From JANYLN01 sp041687575 (GTDB lineage: Bacteria > Planctomycetota > Phycisphaerae > UBA1845 > JANYLN01): a stretch of DNA of 8,575 nt. Under the pieces are notes generated by a model. It saw nothing but the letters and a program-made list of their open reading frames with translations, was not told the DNA's origin and did no database searches. Shown one piece after another: positions 1 to 6,584 of the stretch; within the stretch, counting starts at the first letter, position 1; every line of letters starts with the position of its first letter. Location: positions 1 to 8,575 of the forward strand of contig JAWLBS010000229.1 in assembly GCA_041687575.1 (NCBI GenBank), read 5' to 3'. A program made the translations under genes and the position numbers.

Positions 1-85
1 CACGGTCGTCCCCAAGAGGAAGATGACCGCCAGTCAGTTCCGCGAGCAGCTCAAGGTGCGGAGCCTGGCGGATACGTACGAGTAA
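1..85 (+). CDS. C-terminal end of an unidentified upstream protein (partial)
   Basis: The frame whose codons begin at base 2 is open from the window edge to a TAA at 83-85. It encodes 27 residues ending in SLADTYE. The stop lies 7 bases before the asnB start on the same strand, so it is probably the preceding gene of the same operon. The tail is polar, with several Lys and Arg residues and no membrane segment or recognisable motif, so I cannot assign a family. The neighbours suggest a polysaccharide gene, but that is inference from position only. Confidence 0.5.
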   Translation, partial: TVVPKRKMTASQFREQLKVRSLADTYE

Positions 86-92
86 ACCAACT

Positions 93-2036
93 ATGTGCGG
101 CCTGGCTGGCATCGTCAATTTCGCGGGCAGTCCGATCGATCCGGCTCGCCTGGAGGCGGGCAGCCGGGCGATCGCCCACCGTGGCCCCGACGACCGCGGC
201 ACGTGGACGGGTCGGCTGGGCGGTGCGACGGTCGGGCTGGTCCATCGGCGCCTCGCGGTGATCGACCTGCGGCCCGAGGCGGCCCAGCCGATGTGGAGTC
301 CCGACGGGCGGCTCGGCGTGGTCTACAACGGCGAGGTGTACAACTTCGCCCGGCTGCGCGACCAGCTCGGCGGGGGCTTCGCCTTCCGCACCCACTGCGA
401 CACCGAGACGATCCTGGCCGCATACGACGCCTGGGGCGAGGCGGCGTGGGACCACCTGACGGGGATGTTCGCCTTCGGGCTGATCGATCTGCGCAACGAG
501 CACGTTTGGCTGGTCCGCGACCGGTTCGGCATCAAGCCGTTCTGGTACACGCGGACGGGCGATGAGCTGGTTTTCGCCAGCGAATTGCCGGCGCTGCTGG
601 CGATGTTGCCGACCGTGCCGCCCGTCGATCGGGATGGGCTCGCCGAATACCTGACGCTGGGGATGACCCTGGGCGAACGGACGGCGGTGCAGGGGGTCCG
701 CAAGCTGCCGCCGGGGTGCTCGCTGCGCGTCGGAGCGGACGGGCGGGTCGAATCGCGGACGTGGTACCAGCCGCAGCCGCCGCCATTCGATCCGGACGAG
801 ACGCCGCTGCCGTTCGACCGGGCGGTCGAGCGGCTGCGGTCGCTGCTGATCGATGTCGTGCGGGACCACCTGGTGGCCGACGTGCCGGTCGGCGTGCTGC
901 TGTCGGGCGGGATCGATTCGGCCGTGATCGCCGCCGCCGCTGTCGCTAGCGCCGGCCCGGCCGTGCGGACGTTCTCGGTCGGCTTCGCCGATCAGCCGGC
1001 CTACGACGAGTCGAAGCCGGCCGCCCTGGTCGCTCGCCACCTGGGCTGCGAGCACACCCCTTTGCACTTGAGCATGGACGACATCCACGCCGAGCTGCCC
1101 GCCCTGCTCGATGCGCTGGACGAGCCGTTCGGCGACAGCAGCTACCTGCCGACGACGCTGCTGGCGCAGATCACCCGCCGGCACGTGACCGTCGCCCTCA
1201 GTGGCGACGGCGGCGACGAGCTGTTCGCCGGGTACTGGCGATACCGGGGCCACGCGACCTGGGCCAAGGCCCAGCGTGTGCCGGCCGGACTGCGGCGGGC
1301 GATGCTGGCGGCGGCGAGCCGGTTGCCGGCCGGCCGGGCGTCGGGGTGGCGCAACCGCGTGCGCCAGGCCCGCAAGCTGCTCGGCACGACCAGCCCCGAC
1401 GCGATCACGCGTCACCTGTACTGGGCCCGCATCGCCAGCCAGCAGGACGTGGCCGCCCTGCTGGGCGATCCCGACCTGGCGCAGGCGGCGGCCGACCGGA
1501 TCGACCAGGCCTATCGCCGCCCGATCGAGGCGTTCCAGGATCGTCTGCCGGACAACGAACCGCTCAGCCGGATCCTGCTGGCCGACCTGTTTACGCTGTT
1601 GCCGGACGACATGCTGCACAAGGTGGACCGCGGGTCGATGCGGGTGTCGCTGGAGGTCCGCGTGCCGCTGCTGGATCATCGGGTGGCGGAATTCGCCCTG
1701 GGCCTGCCGCTTTCGGCTAAGCTGCACGAGGGGGTGAGCAAGCGGGTGTTGCGGGCGGCATTCGCGGCGGACCTGCCCGCGGAGGTCTTCAAGCGGCCTA
1801 AGCGCGGCTTTGAGGTGCCGGTCGCCGAGTTCCTGCGCAGCGCGTGGTACGAGCCAACCCGGGCGGTGATGCGGGAGTCGCTACACAAATGTGGAGTGTC
1901 CGCCGATGCGGCCGTGCGGCTGCTGGATGAGCACCGGACCGGCCGGCGGGATCACAGCCAGGTCCTGTTCAGCCTGTTGACGCTGGCGTGGTGGGCGGGT
2001 CGGCACCTGGACGGTCGGCCGCGGGTGCGGTCGTGA
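93..2036 (+). CDS. asnB: Glutamine-hydrolysing asparagine synthase family amidotransferase
   Basis: The product has 647 residues with the two-domain layout of class II asparagine synthetases. The N-terminal Ntn glutaminase releases ammonia from glutamine: Cys2 follows the initiator Met (MCGLAGIV), and Arg52 in HRRLAVIDL, the YNGE motif at 78-81 and Asp103 in CDTE line the glutamine pocket. RDRFGIKPF at 142-150 is also a family signature. The C-terminal ATP-pyrophosphatase domain has the SGGIDS loop at 271-276, followed by SGDGGDELFAGY and the conserved DRGSM and EVRVPLLDH stretches. Cys2 fixes the ATG. The Shine-Dalgarno is weak (GAG at 80-82), consistent with coupling to the gene ending 7 bases upstream. 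The length is above that of housekeeping AsnB (about 550) and suits the AsnB-like enzymes of polysaccharide and exosortase-associated loci. With a glycosyltransferase immediately downstream, the substrate may be a sugar carboxylate or other cell-surface precursor rather than free aspartate; that is inference. Family confidence is very high, substrate low. Confidence 0.95.
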   Translation: MCGLAGIVNFAGSPIDPARLEAGSRAIAHRGPDDRGTWTGRLGGATVGLVHRRLAVIDLRPEAAQPMWSPDGRLGVVYNGEVYNFARLRDQLGGGFAFRTHCDTETILAAYDAWGEAAWDHLTGMFAFGLIDLRNEHVWLVRDRFGIKPFWYTRTGDELVFASELPALLAMLPTVPPVDRDGLAEYLTLGMTLGERTAVQGVRKLPPGCSLRVGADGRVESRTWYQPQPPPFDPDETPLPFDRAVERLRSLLIDVVRDHLVADVPVGVLLSGGIDSAVIAAAAVASAGPAVRTFSVGFADQPAYDESKPAALVARHLGCEHTPLHLSMDDIHAELPALLDALDEPFGDSSYLPTTLLAQITRRHVTVALSGDGGDELFAGYWRYRGHATWAKAQRVPAGLRRAMLAAASRLPAGRASGWRNRVRQARKLLGTTSPDAITRHLYWARIASQQDVAALLGDPDLAQAAADRIDQAYRRPIEAFQDRLPDNEPLSRILLADLFTLLPDDMLHKVDRGSMRVSLEVRVPLLDHRVAEFALGLPLSAKLHEGVSKRVLRAAFAADLPAEVFKRPKRGFEVPVAEFLRSAWYEPTRAVMRESLHKCGVSADAAVRLLDEHRTGRRDHSQVLFSLLTLAWWAGRHLDGRPRVRS

Positions 2037-3265
2037 CGGCGCCGGCGGGTGGTGAGCCGCTGGATGCGCCGGCGGGTGGCGGGCGGCAGGACGCCTCGGC
2101 GTGGCGTCAGCCGAAGGACGCGCCGAATGGTCGGCAGCGGCAGGATGCGCCGGCGGGCCGTGACGTGCAGGACGCGCCGGCGTGGCCCGGTCGCGTGCTG
2201 ATGCTGACGGGCTATCTCTGGGGCGGGGGTGCGGAGTGGCATCTGCTGAACCTGGTGTGGACGCTGCGCAACCGCCTGGGGATGACCGCCGACGTTGCGT
2301 ACCTGCTGGAAGGGGCGGACGGGGGGCTGGCGGCGTGGCGCGCCCGCGGGATCGAGCCGGTGCGCCTGTCGGGCCTGCGGGAGATCATGAGGGCGGCGCG
2401 GGGGTACGACCTGGTTCACGCGCACCTGTTCAAGGGCGAGGTGGTGGCGGCGATGGCGTCGTGGCGCAGCCGGGTGCCGCTGGTGGTCACGCGGCACAGT
2501 CTCGACTGGTCGAACCTGGCTCGCTGGCAGCGGCTGGTCCTTCGCGGCGTGGTGCAGCGGCGGGCGCGGGGGATGATCGCGATCAGCGAGGCGGTCGCGG
2601 AGGTCTGCCGGACGGCGCTGGCGGGGCAGAACGTGCCGGTCAAGGTCATCCCCCACGGCATCGAGCCGGCCCTGTTGGAAGGCAAACTGCGGGGGACCGA
2701 CATCCGCGAAGAGCTGGGTCTGCATGGCCGCAACCTGATCGGCACGGCGGCGCGGCTCTCGCCGGACAAGGGGCTTTCGTACCTGCTGGAGGCGTTTGCG
2801 CAGGCCGGGGATGCCCTGGCTGGGTGGGACCTGGTCATCGCCGGCGACGGCCCCCAGCGCGGCCCCCTTGCGGACCTGGCCGGGCGGCTGGGCATTGCCG
2901 ACCGCGTGCATCTCACCGGCTGGCGGGAGGACGTGCTGGACATCGTCACGGGGCTGGACATCTTCGTGCTGCCGTCGGTGCGGGAAGGCTTCGGGCTGTC
3001 GCTGCTGGAGGCGATGACGCTGGGAACAGCGGCGGTGGTCAGCGACCTGCCGAGCATCCGCGAGACGGCCGGCGAGGCGGCGGTCTACGTCCCGCCCGCC
3101 GACGCGCCACAGCTGGGCGAGGCGCTGGTCTGGTTAGCGCGTGACCCGGCGCTGCGGGAGGATCTGGTCCGGCGGAGTCGGCAAGAGGCGGCCCGCTTCA
3201 GCGCTGAACAGATGGTCCGTCAGACGCTGGCTTTCTACCAGTCGGTTGCCGGGCCAAGGTTGTAG
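2033..3265 (+). CDS. GT4-family glycosyltransferase with a repeat-encoded N-terminal extension
   Basis: This is a GT-B fold retaining glycosyltransferase of the GT4 (glycosyl transferases group 1) type, probably acting at the cytoplasmic face on a lipid-linked or exopolysaccharide acceptor. The N-terminal half begins VLMLTGYLWGGGAEWHL, where Gly-Gly-Gly-Ala-Glu is the usual acceptor-domain loop. It also has DLVHAHLF, VVTRHS and VIPHGIEP. The donor-binding half has GTAARLSPDKG, VIAGDGPQR and the E-x7-E motif in EGFGLSLLEAM. The start is uncertain. I chose GTG at 2033 because it overlaps the asnB stop as GTGA, which suggests translational coupling; it gives 410 residues. The fold proper begins only at Val55 (GTG at 2195), and the preceding residues 6-50 are five copies of a nine-residue repeat. 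An in-frame GTG or ATG further up (frame open to about 1988) is less likely because it lies inside asnB. Neither 2033 nor 2195 has a clear Shine-Dalgarno. The acceptor and donor sugars cannot be read from the sequence. Confidence 0.9.
   Translation: MTAPAGGEPLDAPAGGGRQDASAWRQPKDAPNGRQRQDAPAGRDVQDAPAWPGRVLMLTGYLWGGGAEWHLLNLVWTLRNRLGMTADVAYLLEGADGGLAAWRARGIEPVRLSGLREIMRAARGYDLVHAHLFKGEVVAAMASWRSRVPLVVTRHSLDWSNLARWQRLVLRGVVQRRARGMIAISEAVAEVCRTALAGQNVPVKVIPHGIEPALLEGKLRGTDIREELGLHGRNLIGTAARLSPDKGLSYLLEAFAQAGDALAGWDLVIAGDGPQRGPLADLAGRLGIADRVHLTGWREDVLDIVTGLDIFVLPSVREGFGLSLLEAMTLGTAAVVSDLPSIRETAGEAAVYVPPADAPQLGEALVWLARDPALREDLVRRSRQEAARFSAEQMVRQTLAFYQSVAGPRL
2048..2182 (+). repeat. Five tandem 27-bp repeats (minisatellite) at the start of the glycosyltransferase gene
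   Basis: Units lie at 2048-2074, 2075-2101, 2102-2128, 2129-2155 and 2156-2182, head to tail with no spacer. Each keeps the glycosyltransferase frame. The encoded units are GGEPLDAPA, GGGRQDASA, WRQPKDAPN, GRQRQDAPA and GRDVQDAPA, so the best conserved core is (K/Q/L)-D-A-P-A. The DNA core GACGCGCCGGCG or GATGCGCCGGCG ends most copies. A partial copy (GCGCCGGCG) lies at 2039-2047. The array starts almost exactly at the gene overlap and ends where the catalytic fold begins. The peptide is polar and low in complexity, so it may be a disordered linker or untranslated spacer. Confidence 0.9.
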
Positions 3266-3282
3266 GGCGGGCTGCGCCCGCC
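3266..3282 (+). terminator. GC hairpin directly after the glycosyltransferase stop
   Basis: GGCGGGC at 3266-3272 and GCCCGCC at 3276-3282 form a perfect 7-bp stem with a 3-nt loop. It begins at the base after the TAG stop (3263-3265). No T-tract follows, so it may be a weak intrinsic terminator, an mRNA 3'-end stabiliser, or a short dispersed repeat that inserted at the stop. Confidence 0.5.
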
Positions 3283-3293
3283 AAGGCCAAGTG

Positions 3294-3320
3294 CCATGGC
3301 CGCGCTGTTGGCGGCCATGG
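3294..3320. repeat. Left-arm hairpin of the composite element
   Basis: CCATGGCCGC (3294-3303) and GCGGCCATGG (3311-3320) form a perfect 10-bp stem with a 7-nt loop. Compared with the right-arm hairpin, a G-C pair here is replaced by an A-T pair there, a compensatory change that keeps the stem intact. Confidence 0.8.
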
Positions 3321-3342
3321 AATTCCTCGGATGCATAACGCG

Positions 3343-3400
3343 CCCCGCGGCATGAGTTGCCCAAAGCCGGGAGGCCACGGTCCTGCAACTCGCCGCGGGG
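3343..3400. repeat. Central long hairpin of the composite element
   Basis: CCCCGCGGC (3343-3351) pairs with GCCGCGGGG (3392-3400), and GAGTTGC (3354-3360) pairs with GCAACTC (3385-3391). The result is a 16-bp stem interrupted only by a 2-nt bulge, with a 24-nt loop. It is unrelated in sequence to the flanking arms. Confidence 0.75.
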
Positions 3401-3458
3401 TAACTTTGCGCGTTTCAGCCATATTCTGGGAAGGGACGCACCTCGTATCCGAGGGATT

Positions 3459-3485
3459 CCATGGCCACACACATCGTGGCCATGG
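3459..3485. repeat. Right-arm hairpin of the composite element
   Basis: CCATGGCCAC (3459-3468) and GTGGCCATGG (3476-3485) form a perfect 10-bp stem with a 7-nt loop. The arm is in the opposite orientation to the left one, and the loop sequences have diverged while the stem has not. Confidence 0.8.
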
Positions 3486-3521
3486 CACCCGGCCCCCGAA
3501 CTCCCCGAAACCCGGTGCGGG

Positions 3522-4598
3522 TCAGGTCCACCATGTCCTGCGACGGATGAAGCCGGCGGTCAGCGCCAGGGCGCCGAAGAGCGTTTCGAGGCCCAGGCCG
3601 CCGCAGCCGCGGATTTCGGGCCGGGTGACTTCCACTGCATCGATGATGGTCGTCTGCTGGCCGAACAGGTCGATCGCCTCCATGACCGTCGGTGCCAGGT
3701 CGACCTGCAGGTCTTCATTCAAGGCGTCCGTCAGGGCAGCAGGGCCCTGGCCGACGAACGCGCTGCCGCCCTGGGCGCCGCTGGGGGCGTCGACGCTGGC
3801 GGTGATCTCGGCGACCAGATCGAACGGCTCGCCGACGACCGCGTCGTACTCGTACGGCAGCTCCAGCAGCGGCAGCAGCACCAGGTGGGCCTGGTCGATC
3901 TCGCTCGATGCCGGGGTGAGGTTCATCGGCACCACCACGGTCAAGGGCACGTCACCTGTGGCGGTGAACTGGAGCGCGCCGTCGATATCGAAGAACACTT
4001 CAGCCATTCCGTCGAGCAGGACCCGGCTGCCCTGGCTGTCGCGCTGGGTGAGGGTGAACGAGATCGTGCCTCTCACGTCCGCCATGCTCTGCGGCAGCGT
4101 CACCAGCAGGACCCCGGCCGAGAGCGATAGCGTGCTGCGGACGCGGATCGGCTCACCGGGCGGCAGGTCGAGCTCGCCAGCTGTCAGGACGATCTCGCGG
4201 GTCTCGACCGATCGCGCATCGCAGGTGAACCCCCGCCCGGCGATCCGCGACAGACCGGAGGCCTCGAGATTGAAATCCTTGTGCGCCGCGCCAGGCAATT
4301 CGGCGGGCGGGTTGACCGCAGCTGAGGCGAGCAGTTCGCCTTGGCTCGCCTCGCCCTCGGTGATCTGCAGTGTCGCGGTCGCGACGGCGGGCAGGATGTT
4401 CGTCGTGCCTGGGGTCTGCTCGAACGCCTCGTCGACGATCTGGCCGGTCGCGGCGCTGATCTGCCGGACCGAGGCCTCGACCCGGCCGGAGGCGTCGAGG
4501 ATTTCGCCCCGGGCGCCGGCGGCGGTCGCCAGGCACCAGCCGGCGAGAACGGCAATGATCGCCTTGCGGGGCATCGTGCGGGTTTGTGATGCGTCCAC
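3522..4598 (-). CDS. Secreted protein with signal peptide and C-terminal CGG / hydrophobic / RRR anchor
   Basis: The product has 358 residues from the GTG at 4598; I do not recognise the central domain. The start is set by GGAGGA at 4605-4610, six bases upstream; an ATG at 4574 (Met9) has no Shine-Dalgarno. Residues 9-31 look like a Sec signal peptide: MPRK, then a hydrophobic stretch IIAVLAGWCLATAAG, with likely cleavage near ARG|E. The mature part is acidic, rich in Ala, Thr, Val and Asp, and contains alternating hydrophobic stretches that suggest beta structure (for example GTISFTLTQRD and LQFTATGDVPLTVVV). The C-terminus is tripartite: GCGG with Cys332, the hydrophobic LETLFGALALTAGFI, and a basic RRR followed by TWWT. 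This resembles the sorting tails processed by exosortase- or rhombosortase-type enzymes (PEP-CTERM, GlyGly-CTERM, MYXO-CTERM), but it fits none exactly. It is probably exported and anchored to the envelope. It stands alone, flanked by a putative promoter and the palindromic element. Confidence 0.75.
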   Translation of the reverse strand: MDASQTRTMPRKAIIAVLAGWCLATAAGARGEILDASGRVEASVRQISAATGQIVDEAFEQTPGTTNILPAVATATLQITEGEASQGELLASAAVNPPAELPGAAHKDFNLEASGLSRIAGRGFTCDARSVETREIVLTAGELDLPPGEPIRVRSTLSLSAGVLLVTLPQSMADVRGTISFTLTQRDSQGSRVLLDGMAEVFFDIDGALQFTATGDVPLTVVVPMNLTPASSEIDQAHLVLLPLLELPYEYDAVVGEPFDLVAEITASVDAPSGAQGGSAFVGQGPAALTDALNEDLQVDLAPTVMEAIDLFGQQTTIIDAVEVTRPEIRGCGGLGLETLFGALALTAGFIRRRTWWT

Positions 4599-4604
4599 CT
4601 TTGT

Positions 4605-4610
4605 TCCTCC
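4605..4610 (-). promoter_or_regulatory. Shine-Dalgarno GGAGGA that decides the GTG start
   Basis: On the - strand GGAGGA stands six bases before GTG (4598-4596). It is the strongest ribosome binding site in the window. It rules against both the downstream ATG at 4574 and longer upstream starts for the anchored protein. Confidence 0.8.
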
Positions 4611-4638
4611 GGTCATCGTTGGCAGAGGCGCGGTTCGC

Positions 4639-4653
4639 GGCGACGATGTCGCC
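4639..4653. repeat. Short inverted repeat in the leader of the anchored-protein gene
   Basis: GGCGAC (4639-4644) and GTCGCC (4648-4653) form a 6-bp stem with a 3-nt loop. It lies just downstream of the predicted transcription start, so it could be an operator or a leader hairpin. It is short enough to be chance in DNA this GC-rich. Confidence 0.35.
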
Positions 4654-4665
4654 ACTACAGGTGTC

Positions 4666-4694
4666 AGCATATAGGCGGGCCGGCGGTGTGTCGA
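4666..4694 (-). promoter_or_regulatory. Putative sigma70-type promoter of the anchored-protein gene
   Basis: On the - strand TCGACA (4694-4689) and TATGCT (4671-4666) are separated by 17 bases. They match TTGACA at five and TATAAT at four positions. The implied start near 4659 gives a leader of about 60 nt. The rest of the spacer back to the rnhA stop (4695-4867) shows no gene, strong hairpin or repeat. Confidence 0.45.
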
Positions 4695-4867
4695 GGCGGA
4701 TCGGGGGCTGGGCGCCGCGTCGGTCAATTCTCATCCCTGCGGGTGAAGACGTTTGCAGTACCGGGGAGCAACATGTGCTTTCGGCAAGCCACGAAGGATC
4801 GGGCGGATGACTGGCCGGAGAATGCGGTTGCCCTGGCCACTGGAGTGCATCCGGCAGGACTATTCAA

Positions 4868-5695
4868 TCAGAACAGGTGCGCCTGCTGCGAGCCGCCCTG
4901 CCCGCTGCTGATCCGCACCTCGAACTCTGCTCCGCAACCGGGCTTGCCGCACCGCACACGCACCGGGTCAGGGGTTTCGTCCTCGGCCGCGGCGTGGCGC
5001 ATCGCCAGGACGGTGTCGATCGCCGCCTTGGCCGCATAGATGCACAGGCCGGCTGGCACGGTCTCGGCAAAGGTGAACTCCTGTCCCTGCCGCATCCCCG
5101 CCAGACAGCCTCCCCGGATCGGCGCGCGAACGACCTTGACGATGACCTCGCCACCTGCGGTGTCCGCGGTGTTGGCGGGTGCCTGAGCGGGGTCAGTCCG
5201 TCGGGCGGGGGCGGCAGTCGGCGATTGCCCGGCGGCATCGGCTGGTTCGGGCCGGTCTTCGGGGCGGGCGTCGCCGAGCTGGAACTCGACGATGTTGCGC
5301 TTTGCGTCCAGGGCCTTGTTGACCAGGGCGTCGGCCTGCTTGTTTTCGGCCCGGCGGACGTGCTTGACCTGCCAGGAATCGAAGCGGATCAAAAGGCGCT
5401 GGGCCTGCTCGAACAGCTCCGCCAGCTTTGCGTTCTTGACCTGGTACTCGCCGGTGAGCTGTTTGACCATCAGCTCGCTGTCGGCGTACAGGACGATCTC
5501 GTCGGCACCGAAACCGACCGCCGCCTCCAGGGCCATCAGCATGGCGGTGTATTCGGCGACGTTGTTGGTGGCGTTGCCCAGATAGTAGCCGGCCTCGAGG
5601 ATCGAGCGCCCCTGCTCGTCGCGGATGACCACGCCCGCGGCGGCGGGTCCGGGATTGCCGCGGGCACCGCCGTCTGTGAAGATTTCCAGCGCCAT
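4868..5695 (-). CDS. rnhA: Ribonuclease HI fused to a C-terminal TIGR04076-like cysteine domain
   Basis: The product has 275 residues. Residues 1-135 are a type 1 RNase H, which cleaves the RNA strand of RNA-DNA hybrids. The catalytic acids Asp8 (FTDGGARGNPGP), Glu48 (TNNVAEYTA), Asp72 (YADSEL) and Asp122 (ENKQADALVN) are all present. The TNNVAEY form and the short middle region match the archaeal/actinobacterial kind that lacks the basic protrusion. Residues 140-180 are a Pro/Ala/Thr-rich linker. Residues 183-262 resemble TIGR04076: VIVKVV, GGC(197) then GQEF, LC(218) then AAKAAI, and VRVRC(249) near the end, plus Cys254. I judged this from pattern, not by search. ATG 5695 is chosen because the family begins right there; an upstream ATG at 5755 would add 20 atypical residues. 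AAAGAGG lies 11 bases upstream, slightly far. The gene follows the zinc-ribbon gene on the same strand, 82 bases after its stop. Confidence 0.9.
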   Translation of the reverse strand: MALEIFTDGGARGNPGPAAAGVVIRDEQGRSILEAGYYLGNATNNVAEYTAMLMALEAAVGFGADEIVLYADSELMVKQLTGEYQVKNAKLAELFEQAQRLLIRFDSWQVKHVRRAENKQADALVNKALDAKRNIVEFQLGDARPEDRPEPADAAGQSPTAAPARRTDPAQAPANTADTAGGEVIVKVVRAPIRGGCLAGMRQGQEFTFAETVPAGLCIYAAKAAIDTVLAMRHAAAEDETPDPVRVRCGKPGCGAEFEVRISSGQGGSQQAHLF

Positions 5696-5777
5696 GGGAT
5701 TATCGGCCTCTTTCGTGGTGGGTCCAAACCGTGCCGACCGGAGGAGGGCCGGCATGGGCGTCTCGCGGGTTATGTGT

Positions 5778-6524
5778 CTATTCCGCCTCTCGCTGTGCTT
5801 CGACCTGCAGGTAGAGGATCCGTCCGCAGTTGTTGCACGTCTGCAGTTCGTCGCGGCCCATCAGGGCATTGACGGTTTCGGTGGTGATGGTCATGTGGCA
5901 GCCGCCGCAGACGAACTCGTCGCGCTTGGGGTGCGGGCGGAGCACAGTGGCCATCGCATCGCCCTCGTGGTACTCGGCGACGCGTTCGAACCGGGTGAGC
6001 GTCTCGCCGGGGATGTCCCCGCTGAGCTCGCCCTTGCGCTTTTCGAGGTCCTGCCACTGGTCTTTGTTTTGCTCGGTGAAGCGTTCGAGAGCGGCCTTGG
6101 CCCTGTCGATCCGTTCCACCAGGCCGCTGCGCTGCTGTTCGAACTGGGTCAGTTCGGCCTTGACCTGGTCGACGCCCTGGAGCGCTTCGAGGGCCTGCTC
6201 CTCGATCTTGCTGGAGTCGGCCTTTTCCGTGTTGATTTCGGTGAGAACGGCGGCGTACTCGCGGGTGGTCCGGGTGGTGTTCAAGGTCTGGCGGAGCTTG
6301 GCGACGTGTTCGTCGTGCATGCGGATTTCGCTTTCGAGCCGCTGGGCCTTGAGCTGGTGCTGCTGCAGTTCGCTCTTCTTGCCCACCATCTGCTCGTCGA
6401 GTTGCCGGAGCAGGCGCTGCGCGACCGCAACCGCCCTCTCCCTGTCCGCCTTCTCGCCTCGCAGCCGTACAATCTCCCGTTCTACCTCTTGAAGCCTGTG
6501 GAGGGCATCGAGCGTTTGGCCCAT
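5778..6524 (-). CDS. Coiled-coil C4-type zinc-ribbon protein (COG1579, CdsZ type)
   Basis: The product has 248 residues. Residues 1-170 are heptad-rich and charged, predicting a long antiparallel coiled coil. They include the family-typical TRTTREYAAVLTEI segment between the helices. The C-terminal zinc ribbon has FVCGGC (Cys206, Cys209) and TCNNCGRILYL (Cys230, Cys233). This is the COG1579 architecture, usually annotated as a predicted nucleic-acid-binding protein; its chlamydial member CT398 is called CdsZ. The exact role is not settled, so I do not assign one here. ATG 6524 is preferred because AAGAGG lies six bases upstream; an ATG at 6566 would add 14 basic residues (MRDLQGGKQVKRRS) not typical of the family. 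It is the first gene of a two-gene operon with RNase HI. Confidence 0.9.
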   Translation of the reverse strand: MGQTLDALHRLQEVEREIVRLRGEKADRERAVAVAQRLLRQLDEQMVGKKSELQQHQLKAQRLESEIRMHDEHVAKLRQTLNTTRTTREYAAVLTEINTEKADSSKIEEQALEALQGVDQVKAELTQFEQQRSGLVERIDRAKAALERFTEQNKDQWQDLEKRKGELSGDIPGETLTRFERVAEYHEGDAMATVLRPHPKRDEFVCGGCHMTITTETVNALMGRDELQTCNNCGRILYLQVEAQREAE

Positions 6525-6584
6525 GGATCGCCTCTTTACTTGCTTGCCGCCTTGTAAGTCCCGCAAAATATTCCGTAGCGCATC

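Larger units (their letters stand above)
3291..3488. repeat. Composite palindromic repeat element (REP/BIME-like or MITE-like)
   Basis: Two 42-nt arms, at 3291-3332 and 3447-3488, are inverted copies of each other, identical at 36 of 42 positions. They enclose a third structure at 3343-3400. The element fills most of the spacer between two converging genes and encodes no credible protein. The flanks (CCAAGGCCAA before, CCGGCCCCC after) show no obvious target-site duplication, and no transposase is present in the window. The layout of paired, inverted hairpin units matches bacterial interspersed mosaic elements, which are mobilised in trans by REP-associated transposases. A degenerate non-autonomous transposon is the main alternative. 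It could also block read-through between the converging operons. Confidence 0.75.

Noticed and set aside
51..1727. Long open frame of 558 codons on the - strand opposite asnB
   Set aside because: It lies fully antisense to a gene with complete family motifs, is rich in Arg, Gln and Pro as expected from reading GC-rich codons backwards, and has no recognisable domain.
1952..2911. 319-codon - strand frame with Arg-rich repeats across the asnB/glycosyltransferase junction
   Set aside because: The repeats are the antisense reading of the 27-bp minisatellite; the + strand frame leads into a real glycosyltransferase fold.
3291..3488. Insertion sequence with its own transposase
   Set aside because: The element is under 200 bp, has no coding capacity and no visible target-site duplication, so only a non-autonomous or REP-type element is supportable.
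3331..4674. 447-codon + strand frame across the palindromic element and the anchored-protein gene
   Set aside because: It is antisense to a frame with a signal peptide, a strong Shine-Dalgarno and an anchor tail. Its own product is Ser/Arg-rich and begins inside a repeat element.
4799..4850. Possible terminator hairpin after rnhA built on the two GGCC-containing stretches
   Set aside because: Only about five bases pair (TGGCC with GGCCA) across a loop of nearly 20, with no T-tract; this is expected by chance.
4877..6557. Two + strand frames (331 and 310 codons) opposite rnhA and the zinc-ribbon gene
   Set aside because: Both are mirror images of genes with clear catalytic or zinc-binding residues, and neither carries motifs or ribosome binding sites of its own.
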